A stretch of 64,000 nucleotides of DNA from Massilia sp. PDC64 (GTDB lineage Bacteria; Pseudomonadota; Gammaproteobacteria; Burkholderiales; Burkholderiaceae_D), in the NCBI RefSeq assembly GCF_900101265.1, contig NZ_FMZS01000001.1, positions 558,001-622,000 on the forward strand. Reading direction: 5' to 3'. This document shows, piece by piece, positions 41,348 to 51,400 of the stretch. Positions within the stretch are counted from its first letter, which is position 1, and every line of letters starts with the position of its first letter. Position numbers and translations under genes: made by a program. The notes under the pieces are model-generated. The model searched no databases. It was not told the DNA's origin and saw nothing but the letters and a program-made list of their open reading frames with translations.

Positions 41348-43030
41348 TCAGTCCTGCGCGATCAGAGCCACCGGTGCGCGCGTATCGAACTGCACCTTGC
41401 CGCCCGAGACGACGGCCGTCTTGCCCGTGTATGCGTCGCGCACCGTCTGGCCGTCGCCGAACACGCCGCCCACGGGGATGGCCACCGTGCGGTCCTGCGG
41501 CAGGTCGAGGGCCACGACGACGCGATCAAGGACGCCGTTCTTTTCGTACGTGCGCTTGAACGTGTACGGGCTCGACGCGATCATCTGGTGCACGCCCGCG
41601 CCCACGGCCGGATGCGCGTGGCGGAAGCGGCCCAGGCGCGCCCAGTAGTCGCGCACCTCGGCCACGCCGTGCAGGCCCACCTGCGCATTGTTCTGCAGCT
41701 GGTCCCAGTTCATGAACGAGCGCAGGTTCGCGTCGCCCACGGCACCGTCGATCTTGAGCACGCGCGCCGTCTCGTCGCCGTAGTAGACCTGGGCCTGGCC
41801 CGGTGCCAGCAGCAGCTTGTTCGCTTCCTCGAACGGGTGCGCGCGCATGGCGTCGAACGGGTGGCCGTCGTCGTGCGAATCGAGGTAGTTCAGGACCGTC
41901 ACGCCTGTCAAAGGGCCGTTCAGCAGGGTCGAATACTTCGAGAACAGCGTCTCGTAGTTCTGGCCCGCGTCGGTCGGCAGGCTGAAGTTGATCATGCTGT
42001 CGAAGCCGTTGTTGTAATAGTCGACCTTCGTGCCGTCGTCGTAGGCGAACTGGCGGCCGTCCGCGATCGGGTGGCCGTACGCTTCGGCCACCATGAAGAA
42101 CGGCTGGTTGCCGATCTTCTCGATGCCCTGCTTGCCGGCAGGAGTCCGCTTCCAGTCCTCGTACGCCTGGCTCGCCACCTTCTTCAGGTCCTTCCACACG
42201 GCCGGTTCCGTGTGCTTGACGGTGTCGCCGCGGAAGCCGTCGAAGCCGTACTTGCGCACCCAGTCGGCGTGCCATTTCATCAGGTAGTAGCGCGGCGCGC
42301 GCGGATAGCCCGTGCGCTTGAAGAAGTCGTCCAGCTCCTTCACTTCGCGGTCGTAGCGCCCTTCCTTCTTCCATTTCGCGACGAGGAACGGCGGCAGGTC
42401 GACGTTCGCATTGCTGTCGGTGCGGATGTCCGGCAGGTTCTTCACGAGCGTGCAATCGACCGTCCCCTTGACGTCCTTGAAGCTGCACACGGGCGACGTG
42501 CGCACCCAGTCGGACGGCCACACCGTGTCTTCGGGCGTGACCGGTCCCGTGTGGTTCATCACCACGTCGAGCAGCACGCGGATGCCGCGCGCATGCGCCG
42601 CTTCGACGAGGTCGCGCACGTCCTTCGCGGTGCCCACGTTGGCGTCGACGGCCGTGAAGTCGCGCGCCCAGTAGCCGTGGAAGCCGTAGCTGACGCCCGT
42701 GCCCTCGTCGGTGGACGCGTGGATCTGTTCCACCGGCGGCGAGATCCAGAGCGCGTCCACGCCCAGGTCCGTGAAATACCCCTCCTTGATCTTCGCCGTG
42801 ACGCCGGCAAGATCGCCGCCCATGAAGCCGCGCGCGACGGCCGCGTCGTTCTTGCGGCCGTAGGCGTGGTCGTTCGACGGATCGCCGTTGTGGAAGCGGT
42901 CGATCACGAGGAAGTAGACGGTCGCGTTATCCCAGGTGAACGGCTTGCCCTTGACCGGCGTGAGGTCCGGCGCGGCGGTGGCGGCGCCGAAGGCGAGCAT
43001 CAGGGAGGCGGCGAGAACGGGTAGTTTCAT
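41348..43030 (-). CDS. Secreted alpha-amylase (GH13)
   Basis: 560 residues. ATG 43030 starts a signal peptide (MKLPVLAASLMLAFGAATAA), preceded by AGGACC. The barrel has LLDVVMNHTGP, nucleophile D269 in FDGFRGDTVKH, acid/base Glu in MVAEAYGHP, and Asp in LDSHDDGHPF. It resembles the MalS-like (GH13_19) periplasmic amylases. It starts 26 bases after the phosphoglucomutase stop and so is probably the last gene of an MFS-pgm-amylase operon. It cuts alpha-1,4 bonds of starch or maltodextrin. Confidence 0.93.
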   Translation of the reverse strand: MKLPVLAASLMLAFGAATAAPDLTPVKGKPFTWDNATVYFLVIDRFHNGDPSNDHAYGRKNDAAVARGFMGGDLAGVTAKIKEGYFTDLGVDALWISPPVEQIHASTDEGTGVSYGFHGYWARDFTAVDANVGTAKDVRDLVEAAHARGIRVLLDVVMNHTGPVTPEDTVWPSDWVRTSPVCSFKDVKGTVDCTLVKNLPDIRTDSNANVDLPPFLVAKWKKEGRYDREVKELDDFFKRTGYPRAPRYYLMKWHADWVRKYGFDGFRGDTVKHTEPAVWKDLKKVASQAYEDWKRTPAGKQGIEKIGNQPFFMVAEAYGHPIADGRQFAYDDGTKVDYYNNGFDSMINFSLPTDAGQNYETLFSKYSTLLNGPLTGVTVLNYLDSHDDGHPFDAMRAHPFEEANKLLLAPGQAQVYYGDETARVLKIDGAVGDANLRSFMNWDQLQNNAQVGLHGVAEVRDYWARLGRFRHAHPAVGAGVHQMIASSPYTFKRTYEKNGVLDRVVVALDLPQDRTVAIPVGGVFGDGQTVRDAYTGKTAVVSGGKVQFDTRAPVALIAQD

Positions 43031-43056
43031 GCGGGGTCCTGTGTGGTGGGTGGAAA

Positions 43057-44724
<1,668 letters not shown>

Positions 44725-44770
44725 TCAAACCCGTAAGGATACGACACTCGCCCCGACCGTGGCGCCGCTC

Positions 44771-46105
44771 TCAGTGGGCGGCGCGCTCCGGACGGTCGGT
44801 GATGAACACCGCGAGCACGGCCGCGATCAGCATCGAGGCACCGCCCAGCACCAGCGTCAGTACGGCGTGGTTGCCGAACAGGTGCTTCGTGGCGTAGCCG
44901 AGCACGAGGCCGCTGACGACCTGCGGAATGACGACGAAGAAGTTAAACAGGCCCATGTAATAACCCATGCGGTTCGGCGGCAGCGCGGCGGCCAGGATCG
45001 CATACGGCATCGTGAGGATGCTCGCCCACGCCAGGCCAACGCCCACCATCGGAATCAGCAGCAGGTGCTTGTCGTGGATGAAGAACGTGCTGGCCAGCGA
45101 CAGGCCGCCGATCGCGAGGCACACGGCATGGCATGCCTTGCGGCTCGTACGGCGCGCCAGGACAGGCAGCACGAACGCAGCCAGGGCGGACATGCCGTTG
45201 TAGACGGCGAACATCACGCCGACCCAGTTGCCCGCGTCCTGGTAGCCCGCCGACAGCGGATCCGTCGTGTTGTAGACGTTGTCGGCGATCGCGGGACCGG
45301 TGTAGATCCACAGCGCGAACAGCGCGATCCACGAGAAGAACTGGACGAACGCCAGCTGCACCATCGCCTTCGGCATGTGCGCGAAACCGCCCACGATCTC
45401 GCGCAGTGCGACGCCGAAGTTGCGCGACTGCTTGCGCTGGGCCATGAAGCGGTCGAGGTCCGGCGGCGGCAGTTCGGTCGACGTGAACACGGTCCACGTC
45501 ACGGCCAGCAGGAATGCGGCGCCGCCGATGTAGAACGAGTAGCGCACGGAATCCGGCACGGCGCCGTTCACGGGCACGTTCGAGACGCCGAGGACGTCGG
45601 TGAACAGGATCGGCAGCAGCGACGCGATCACGGCACCGCAGCCGATGAGGAAGGTCTGCATCGCGAAGCCGGCGGTCTGCTGCGACGTATCGAGCTTGTC
45701 GCCGACGAATGCGCGGAACGGTTCCATCGACACGTTGATGGACGCATCCATCAGCCACAGCACGGCCACGGCCATCCAGATGGCGGCGGAATTCGGCATC
45801 AGGAACAGCGCGGTGGCGGCCAGCACGGCGCCGAGGAAGAAGAAGGGACGGCGGCGGCCCCAGGTCGGGTGCCACGTGTTGTCGCTGAGGTAGCCGATCA
45901 CCGGCTGCACGAGCAGGCCCGTGACGGGCGCCGCGAGCCACACGAGGGCCAGGTCGTCCATCGACGTGCCCAGCGTGGCAAAGATCCGGCTCGTGTTCAC
46001 GTTTTGCAGCGCGAAGCCGAACTGGATGCCGAAGAAGCCGAAGCTCATGTTCCACAGCTGCCAGAAGGTCAGCCGCGGCTTGAGCGCATGTGTTTGCATT
46101 TCCAT
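44771..46105 (-). CDS. MFS maltose/oligosaccharide symporter (SLC45/GPH-like)
   Basis: 444 residues, 12 membrane segments. The first segment (FWQLWNMSFGFFGIQFGFALQNVNTSRIFATLG) and the PVIGYLSDNTWHPTWGRRRPFFFLG loop are those of the bacterial SLC45-like sugar carriers found in maltodextrin gene clusters. AGGGGAC precedes the start, as in the large TonB receptors. pgm follows 73 bases downstream. It most likely moves maltose or maltodextrin across the inner membrane. Confidence 0.92.
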   Translation of the reverse strand: MEMQTHALKPRLTFWQLWNMSFGFFGIQFGFALQNVNTSRIFATLGTSMDDLALVWLAAPVTGLLVQPVIGYLSDNTWHPTWGRRRPFFFLGAVLAATALFLMPNSAAIWMAVAVLWLMDASINVSMEPFRAFVGDKLDTSQQTAGFAMQTFLIGCGAVIASLLPILFTDVLGVSNVPVNGAVPDSVRYSFYIGGAAFLLAVTWTVFTSTELPPPDLDRFMAQRKQSRNFGVALREIVGGFAHMPKAMVQLAFVQFFSWIALFALWIYTGPAIADNVYNTTDPLSAGYQDAGNWVGVMFAVYNGMSALAAFVLPVLARRTSRKACHAVCLAIGGLSLASTFFIHDKHLLLIPMVGVGLAWASILTMPYAILAAALPPNRMGYYMGLFNFFVVIPQVVSGLVLGYATKHLFGNHAVLTLVLGGASMLIAAVLAVFITDRPERAAH

Positions 46106-46221
46106 CTGTGTCCCCTAACGCGCCTGGACTCCCGCCAGGCTGCTACATGTAGCAAAGTAACATGGGGTTTTCTGAGTGTCAATGCGATAACAGCCCTGAA
46201 TCTAAAGGGAAGCCACAGAAA

Positions 46222-46238
46222 ATGTAGTCAAACAACAA
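46222..46238. promoter_or_regulatory. HexR-like operator E (sugar transporter)
   Basis: ATGTAGTCAAACAACAA fits TGTA-N7-TACA at 7 of 8 positions and shares GTAGTCAAAC with site F. It is about 117 bases upstream of the MFS transporter start. Confidence 0.5.
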
Positions 46239-46244
46239 AACGGC

Positions 46245-46514
46245 AATTCGGGGTCAATTCGGGGTCAGAGCACATTTTTCTCGAAATTCGGGGTCAGAGC
46301 ACTTTTGTTGGCAATAGCCCAAAAGTCAATTGATTCTAGCTGGTACGCACAAATGCCACGCCCCCGCCTTCCCACGCGATAGAAATCCCCGGGGGCGCAC
46401 ATCGACGACCACCGCGAACGGTGACTTCCGCGCGCTCAACCGCTCCTCGGATCAATTGTCCAAAAATGTGCTCTGACCCCGAATTTTCGACAAAATGTGC
46501 TCTGACCCCGAATT
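46245..46514. repeat. Inverted cluster of GGGGTCAGAGCAC repeats (MITE-like remnant)
   Basis: On the plus strand: a truncated copy at 46245-46255 and copies at 46256-46279 and 46285-46306 of AATTC-GGGGTCAGAGCACATTTT (the last lacks AT). On the minus strand: copies at 46462-46485 and 46492-46514. So two repeats face two inverted repeats around 155 bases. Inner arms GTCAATTGAT (46325-46334) and ATCAATTGTC (46451-46460) are also nearly complementary. No transposase remains. It resembles the ends left by IS200/RAYT-type mobile elements. Confidence 0.75.
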
Positions 46515-46523
46515 GAAGAAATG

Positions 46524-48281
46524 TTATTTGCGGGGTTTCTTGTCGGCGAACTTGCGCTTCGCCGGCTTTTTCTCCGGCGGTTCCTCGCCGTCGCGCGTGA
46601 TGCCCAGCTGCTGGCCCGCCACCCACACCTTTTTCAGGTGGTCGAGCAGGTCCTGCGGCAGGCCGGCCGGCATGTCGAGCGTGCTGAAGTCGTCGTAGAT
46701 CTCGATGCGGCCGATGTCGCGCGCCGCGATGCCGCCTTCGTTGGCGATGGCGCCCACGATGTTGCCCGGCTTGACGCCGTGGTAGTGGCCCACCTCGATG
46801 CGGTACGTGGCCATGCCCTCTTCCGGCGCGCGCACGACGCGTTCCTTCTTGAAGGACTCGCGGCCGGCCCTGGCCGGGCGCTCGTCGCCGAAGCTTTCGC
46901 GGCCCGCGCGCGCCGGGCGTTCCTCACGTTCGCGGAACTCGGGCTTCGGCTCGCGCTCCGGCTTTTCCAGCAGCAGCGGCTCGTCGCCGCGATACAGCTT
47001 GGCCAGCGCGGCCGCGATGTCGATCGCGGGCACGTTCTGTTCGCGCTCGTATTCCTCGATCAGTGAACGGAACACGTCCAGGCCACCCGCGGCCAGCGTC
47101 TCGCCGATCTGCTCCTTGAACTTCGTGATGCGCACTTCGTTGACGGCCTTGATGGTCGGCAGCGACAGCGGCGCCACCGGCTGGCGCGTGGCGCGTTCGA
47201 TCGCCTTCAGCAGGCCCCGTTCGCGCGGGGTGATGAACAGGATCGCGTCGCCGCTGCGGCCCGCGCGGCCCGTGCGGCCGATGCGGTGCGTGTAGCTTTC
47301 CGGGTCGGACGGCACGTCGTAGTTGATCACGTGGCTGATGCGCTCCACGTCCAGGCCGCGCGCGGCGACGTCGGTGGCGACGAGGATGTCGATCTTGCCG
47401 TTCTTGAGCTGCTCGATCGTGCGCTCGCGCTGTTGCTGGGCCATGTCGCCGTTGATGGCGGCCGCGGCGAACCCGCGCGCCTGCAGCTTGCTCGCCAGTT
47501 CCTCGGTGCCGAGCTTCGTGCGCGCGAAGATGATCATGCCGTCGAACGGCTCCGCTTCCAGGATGCGCGTGAGGGCGTCCAGCTTCTGCAGGCCCGCAAC
47601 GAGCCAGTAGCGCTGCGTGATGTTGGTGGCCGTCGTCGTCTTGGCGGCGACCGTCACCTCGCTCGGCTCGTTCAGGTAGGTCTTGGCGATGCGCTTGATC
47701 TGCGGCGGCATCGTGGCGGAGAACAGCGCCGTCTGGCGCGTTTCCGGCGTCTGCTGCAGGATGTGCTCGACGTCGTCGATGAAACCCATGCGCAACATCT
47801 CGTCCGCTTCGTCCAGCACGAGGGTCTTCAGCTGCGACAGGTCGAGCGAGCCCTTCTCGATATGGTCGATGACGCGGCCCGGCGTGCCGACGACGACCTG
47901 CACTCCGCGGCGCAGCGCCGACAGCTGCGGGCCGTAGCTCTGGCCGCCGTAGATCGGCAGCACGTGGAAATTCTTCAGGTGCGCGGCGTAGCTCTGGAAA
48001 GCTTCGGCGACCTGGATCGCGAGCTCGCGCGTGGGCGCAAGCACGAGGGCCTGCACGGCCGGGTTCTTGACGTCGATGCGCGACAGCACGGGCAGCGCGA
48101 AGGCGGCCGTCTTGCCGGTGCCCGTCTGCGCCTGCCCCAGCACGTCGCGTCCTTCCATCAGCAGAGGAATGGTGGCCGCCTGGATCGGCGACGGCGTCTC
48201 GTAGCCGACCTCCTTCAATGCCTTGAGGATGGGGGATGGGATATCGAGATCGGCGAACGTCTGGAGCTGTGTGTCATGCAT
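46524..48281 (-). CDS. DEAD-box ATP-dependent RNA helicase with DbpA-type RNA-binding domain
   Basis: 585 residues. Motifs in order: Q motif (FADLDIPSPILKALKEVGYETPSPIQ), AQTGTGKT, PTRELAIQ, DEAD, SAT, VATDVAARGLD, HRIGRTGRAGR. The C-terminal region has a repeat (RPARAGRESF twice), then a DbpA RNA-binding fold (MATYRIEVGHYHGVKPGNIVGAIANEGGIAARDIGRIEIYDDFSTLDMP) and a Lys-rich tail. This matches CsdA/DeaD helicases acting in ribosome assembly and cold adaptation. ATG 48281 gives the family N-terminus. No Shine-Dalgarno is evident. Confidence 0.94.
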   Translation of the reverse strand: MHDTQLQTFADLDIPSPILKALKEVGYETPSPIQAATIPLLMEGRDVLGQAQTGTGKTAAFALPVLSRIDVKNPAVQALVLAPTRELAIQVAEAFQSYAAHLKNFHVLPIYGGQSYGPQLSALRRGVQVVVGTPGRVIDHIEKGSLDLSQLKTLVLDEADEMLRMGFIDDVEHILQQTPETRQTALFSATMPPQIKRIAKTYLNEPSEVTVAAKTTTATNITQRYWLVAGLQKLDALTRILEAEPFDGMIIFARTKLGTEELASKLQARGFAAAAINGDMAQQQRERTIEQLKNGKIDILVATDVAARGLDVERISHVINYDVPSDPESYTHRIGRTGRAGRSGDAILFITPRERGLLKAIERATRQPVAPLSLPTIKAVNEVRITKFKEQIGETLAAGGLDVFRSLIEEYEREQNVPAIDIAAALAKLYRGDEPLLLEKPEREPKPEFREREERPARAGRESFGDERPARAGRESFKKERVVRAPEEGMATYRIEVGHYHGVKPGNIVGAIANEGGIAARDIGRIEIYDDFSTLDMPAGLPQDLLDHLKKVWVAGQQLGITRDGEEPPEKKPAKRKFADKKPRK

Positions 48282-48406
48282 GGAGGGAATCTTCAAAAAT
48301 CGTAAGCAATCACACAGTTTACTACTTCGGGCCCTGTCCCGCTGCCAGAATTTCACGCGGATGACGCCCGGCAGCGACATCCGCGCATGAAACAACGCCT
48401 GCCGGG

Positions 48407-51247
48407 TCAGAACTTGTAGCTTGCGCCCAGGCTGTAGGTACGGCCGAACTTGACGTTTTCCACCACGCTGCTCGGGTCGCCGTTGTAGCGGATGTACGGC
48501 GAATTGGTCCAGTTGTTCACCGCCGCCGTCAGCGACAGGCCTTTCAGCATGGTCGTGTCGCCGAAGTCGTACGTGAGCTGGCCGTCCACCGTCGTGTTGC
48601 CCTTGATATAGGTGAGGCTCGCGTCGTCCTTGTAGTCGTGGATGTCGCCCACGAAGTCGCCCCGCTTCCTGGCTGCAATGGATGCGCGGAACCCGGCTTT
48701 TTCGTAGTAGACGCGCATGTTCGTCACCGTGTGCGACAGGCCCGGCAGCGGAATGGCGTTGACGCTGCCGTTGCTGATCACCGTGACGCCCGTCCGGGGC
48801 AGGGTCACCGAGCTCAGGGTGCTCGAATAGCTGGCCTCGATGCCGAAGCCGCCCAGGTAGCGGGTCAGCATCGCGAACGGCAGCGACGCCGTCAGTTCGA
48901 GCCCCTTGATGTTGCCGCCCGACCCGTTGCTCGGGGTGGTCAGGATGCCCACCGTCGACCCGGCATTCGGACCGGTTGCCGGCAGCGGGATCCCGGCGAC
49001 GAGGAAGCCGGTCGACGCGAAGTCGACGCGCTGCGGTGCGCGCAGGATGTAGGTGTCGAGCTTTTTATAGAAGCCGGCCATCGCCACATAGCCCTTCGCG
49101 CCGTTCGCTTCGAAGTATTTTTCGTACGACAGGTCGAACGACTTCGCGCGGAACGGTTCCAGCTTCGGGTTGCCGGAACCGCCGGCCAGGATCGGCCCAG
49201 CGGGATTCGTCGCATCCAGGCCCACGCCGCCGCCCGGGCGCATGTCGCTCATGTTCGGGCGCGACAGGGTCTTGCCGATGCCGAGGCGCAGCACCTGGTC
49301 GGCCGGCAATTCGACGTTCAGGTTCAGGCTCGGCAGGAAGTCGTTGTACGAATGGTGGCCGGCAATCGTGTAGGCCGGGCAAGCCTGGCCGGCCACGCCG
49401 GCGCAACGCCCGTTGTCGACGATGAGGCCCATCGAGCCCTGGTTCGTGTGGATGTACTGGGCACCGGCGTTGCCGCGGTACGGCAGTCCGAACAGCTCGC
49501 CCTCCAGGGACCCCATCACGTACGCGGTCGAGACCTTTTCCGAGATATGCCAGTTCTTGTCGGTCTGGATCACCTGGTCGACCTTCTCCAGTTGGTGGTA
49601 GACCGAGCCGAGCGACCCCAGCGGGTTCCACGACGCCACCGGGATGCCCGACTGGCGCGTCACGACCGTTTCGCTGCCCGGCATGGGCGCCGCGCCGTAC
49701 GGGCCCGTGCCGATGAGGAGGCTACCCTCGTCCGTGTCGCGGCTCTTGGTGCGGTTGGTGCGGTTCAGGCCGAATTCGATGCCGGTGAGCGGTCCCAGCT
49801 CCACGTCATGCCGGACGCCGAAGCGTGCCGCCTTGATCTCGTCGATCGTGGCGCCGATGGCCACGTAGCCGGACTGCTGGGTGCCCGTCAGGCCGCCGCC
49901 CCAGCCGTCGACGTCCGTCAGGAGCATGCGGCTGCGGTCCGTATAGCTGAGCGCGGTCTTGTACCGTGCGGACAGATTGCTCCGGCCGTCGAAACCGGTC
50001 CAGGAGATGCTGTCCAGGTCGGCGTTGGGCGTGCTGCCGACGAGGCCGGCCGTCGTTTCGTAGCGCGTGAAGTCATGCCTGACCCGCGAACCGGACACGT
50101 CGCCGGTGAACGTCCAGTCGCCGCGGCGCAGGCGGCTGTCGATGCCCCAGGAATTCAGCGTGTCCACGGCGACTTCCGTGTTGTTGCGGATGTCACCCTT
50201 GAAGTTCGAGCAGGTGCCGGACACGGCCACGCCATCGACGATGTTCGCGTTGCTCAGCACGCCCACCGGGTCGTACCCGCCCGTGCTGCCGCACATGGAG
50301 CCTTCGAAGCCGGCGCGCTTCGTGTTGTCCGTGTTCTTCGAATGGAACAGGTCGATGGTCGTCAGGAAATCCTTGCTCGGGCGGTATTGCAGGATGCCCA
50401 TCAGGCCCTTGTTGGTATTCGGGTTGTGGATCACGTCCGTGCGCAAGCCGTTCGGCACCGTCACGGTCTGGCCGTTGTAGGTCGCCGTGCTCGTCGTGCC
50501 GCCCCAGCCGTCGTCATTGATCTGCTCCGGGCCGTTGTCGTTGAACTTGACGATGCCCAGGGCCACGCCGACCGTCCGGTTGGCGAACTGGTCGATGTAC
50601 GCGAGCGACGTGCGGTAGCCGCGGGCACTGCCCAGGTCCTCGTTGTGTTCGCCGGTGCGCTGGGCCCGGTAGCTGGCGGCGACGGTACGTTTCGAAAAAT
50701 CCAGCGGCATCACGGTGCGCTGGTCGATGGTCGAGGCGATGCCCTGGCCCATCAGCGTCGCGTCCGGCGACTTATACACGGTGATCGTGCCCAGCATCTC
50801 GGCCGGGTACAGGTCGAAACGGACGCCGCGGCTGTCGCTCGCGGACGCCTGTTCGCGGCCGTTCAGCAAGGTGCCGTTGAAGTCCGGCGACATGCCCCGC
50901 ACGGAGATCGACGCCGCGCGGCCCGTACGCGCATCGCGCTGCGCGGTCACGCCCGGCAGGCGCGAGACGGACTCGGCGACGGTCGCGTCCGGCAATTTGC
51001 CGATGTCCTCCGCCGAGATCGCTTCGACGATGGAATTCGAGTTTTTCTTGATCGAGATCGCCGCCTCGATGCCGCGGCGGATGCCGGTCACCGTCACCTG
51101 GCTGATCGGGTTGCCGTTGGCGTCCAGTGCCGGCGCGGCATCTTGCGCGTGGACGCTCAGCGACAGGAATACGGCGCAACCGGCTGCGACCGGGCTCAGT
51201 TTGAACACGAGTTCGCCGTGTCGTTGTTTTCCCTTCAGAACCTTCAT
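48407..51247 (-). CDS. TonB-dependent receptor 1 (large, maltodextrin-type)
   Basis: 946 residues. Start at 51247 after GAGGGGACAC, as in receptors 2 and 3. N-terminal export signal contains FKLSPVAAGCAVFLSL. The plug has VTVTGIRRGIEAAISIKKNSNSIVEAI, then IGKLPDATVAESVSRLPGVTAQRD and SVRGMSPDFNGTLLNGREQAS. The protein ends in SLGASYKF (terminal Phe). It is a close paralogue of receptor 3 in the plug and N-terminus. No halogenase follows it; the helicase gene does. Probably imports a glucan oligosaccharide, inferred from its shared operator family. Confidence 0.94.
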   Translation of the reverse strand: MKVLKGKQRHGELVFKLSPVAAGCAVFLSLSVHAQDAAPALDANGNPISQVTVTGIRRGIEAAISIKKNSNSIVEAISAEDIGKLPDATVAESVSRLPGVTAQRDARTGRAASISVRGMSPDFNGTLLNGREQASASDSRGVRFDLYPAEMLGTITVYKSPDATLMGQGIASTIDQRTVMPLDFSKRTVAASYRAQRTGEHNEDLGSARGYRTSLAYIDQFANRTVGVALGIVKFNDNGPEQINDDGWGGTTSTATYNGQTVTVPNGLRTDVIHNPNTNKGLMGILQYRPSKDFLTTIDLFHSKNTDNTKRAGFEGSMCGSTGGYDPVGVLSNANIVDGVAVSGTCSNFKGDIRNNTEVAVDTLNSWGIDSRLRRGDWTFTGDVSGSRVRHDFTRYETTAGLVGSTPNADLDSISWTGFDGRSNLSARYKTALSYTDRSRMLLTDVDGWGGGLTGTQQSGYVAIGATIDEIKAARFGVRHDVELGPLTGIEFGLNRTNRTKSRDTDEGSLLIGTGPYGAAPMPGSETVVTRQSGIPVASWNPLGSLGSVYHQLEKVDQVIQTDKNWHISEKVSTAYVMGSLEGELFGLPYRGNAGAQYIHTNQGSMGLIVDNGRCAGVAGQACPAYTIAGHHSYNDFLPSLNLNVELPADQVLRLGIGKTLSRPNMSDMRPGGGVGLDATNPAGPILAGGSGNPKLEPFRAKSFDLSYEKYFEANGAKGYVAMAGFYKKLDTYILRAPQRVDFASTGFLVAGIPLPATGPNAGSTVGILTTPSNGSGGNIKGLELTASLPFAMLTRYLGGFGIEASYSSTLSSVTLPRTGVTVISNGSVNAIPLPGLSHTVTNMRVYYEKAGFRASIAARKRGDFVGDIHDYKDDASLTYIKGNTTVDGQLTYDFGDTTMLKGLSLTAAVNNWTNSPYIRYNGDPSSVVENVKFGRTYSLGASYKF

Positions 51248-51281
51248 GTGTCCCCTCAATGTTGTGAATTGCGGGGTCGAT

Positions 51282-51309
51282 TCTGTAGGCAAAAACTAGA
51301 TCGTTTATT
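51282..51309 (-). promoter_or_regulatory. Candidate promoter of receptor 1
   Basis: The -10 TACAGA (51282-51287) and the adjacent ATCTAGTTTT are shared with the receptor 2 and 3 promoters, but no good -35 is found 16-18 bases away (AATAAA at 51304-51309). The operator-like half sites are two bases further apart (N9) than in the other two. Confidence 0.45.
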
Positions 51310-51317
51310 AATACATT

Positions 51318-51334
51318 CTGTAGTTTTACGACAA
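51318..51334. promoter_or_regulatory. HexR-like operator K (receptor 1)
   Basis: CTGTAGTTTTACGACAA fits TGTA-N7-TACA at 7 of 8 positions, about 30 bases upstream of the candidate -10. Confidence 0.5.
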
Positions 51335-51379
51335 ACAGCGGGTTAACTTGAGAAAACTATATGTTATCTGAAGCTTTGG

Positions 51380-51396
51380 TTGTAACTAAAATACAA
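51380..51396. promoter_or_regulatory. HexR-like operator G (receptor 1)
   Basis: TTGTAACTAAAATACAA is a perfect TTGTA-N7-TACAA palindrome between halogenase 1's stop and the receptor 1 promoter. Confidence 0.65.
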
Positions 51397-51400
51397 AGTC

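Larger units (their letters stand above)
46106..46523. other. Intergenic region upstream of sugar transporter, with repeat cluster
   Basis: 418 bases between transporter start and helicase stop. From the transporter outward: palindrome TGCTACATGTAGCA (46141-46154), HexR-like site E (46222-46238), then the inverted repeat cluster 46245-46514. A short open frame within the repeats has no recognisable product. Confidence 0.8.

Noticed and set aside
46141..46154. TGCTACATGTAGCA palindrome as another HexR-like site
   Set aside because: The half sites are in the opposite order (CTACA-TGTAG) with no spacer, so it does not fit TGTA-N7-TACA. It may be a different operator.
46336..46626. A 96-codon open frame on the minus strand in the repeat cluster
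   Set aside because: It runs through the repeats and into the helicase 3' end, with no recognisable domain or ribosome-binding site.
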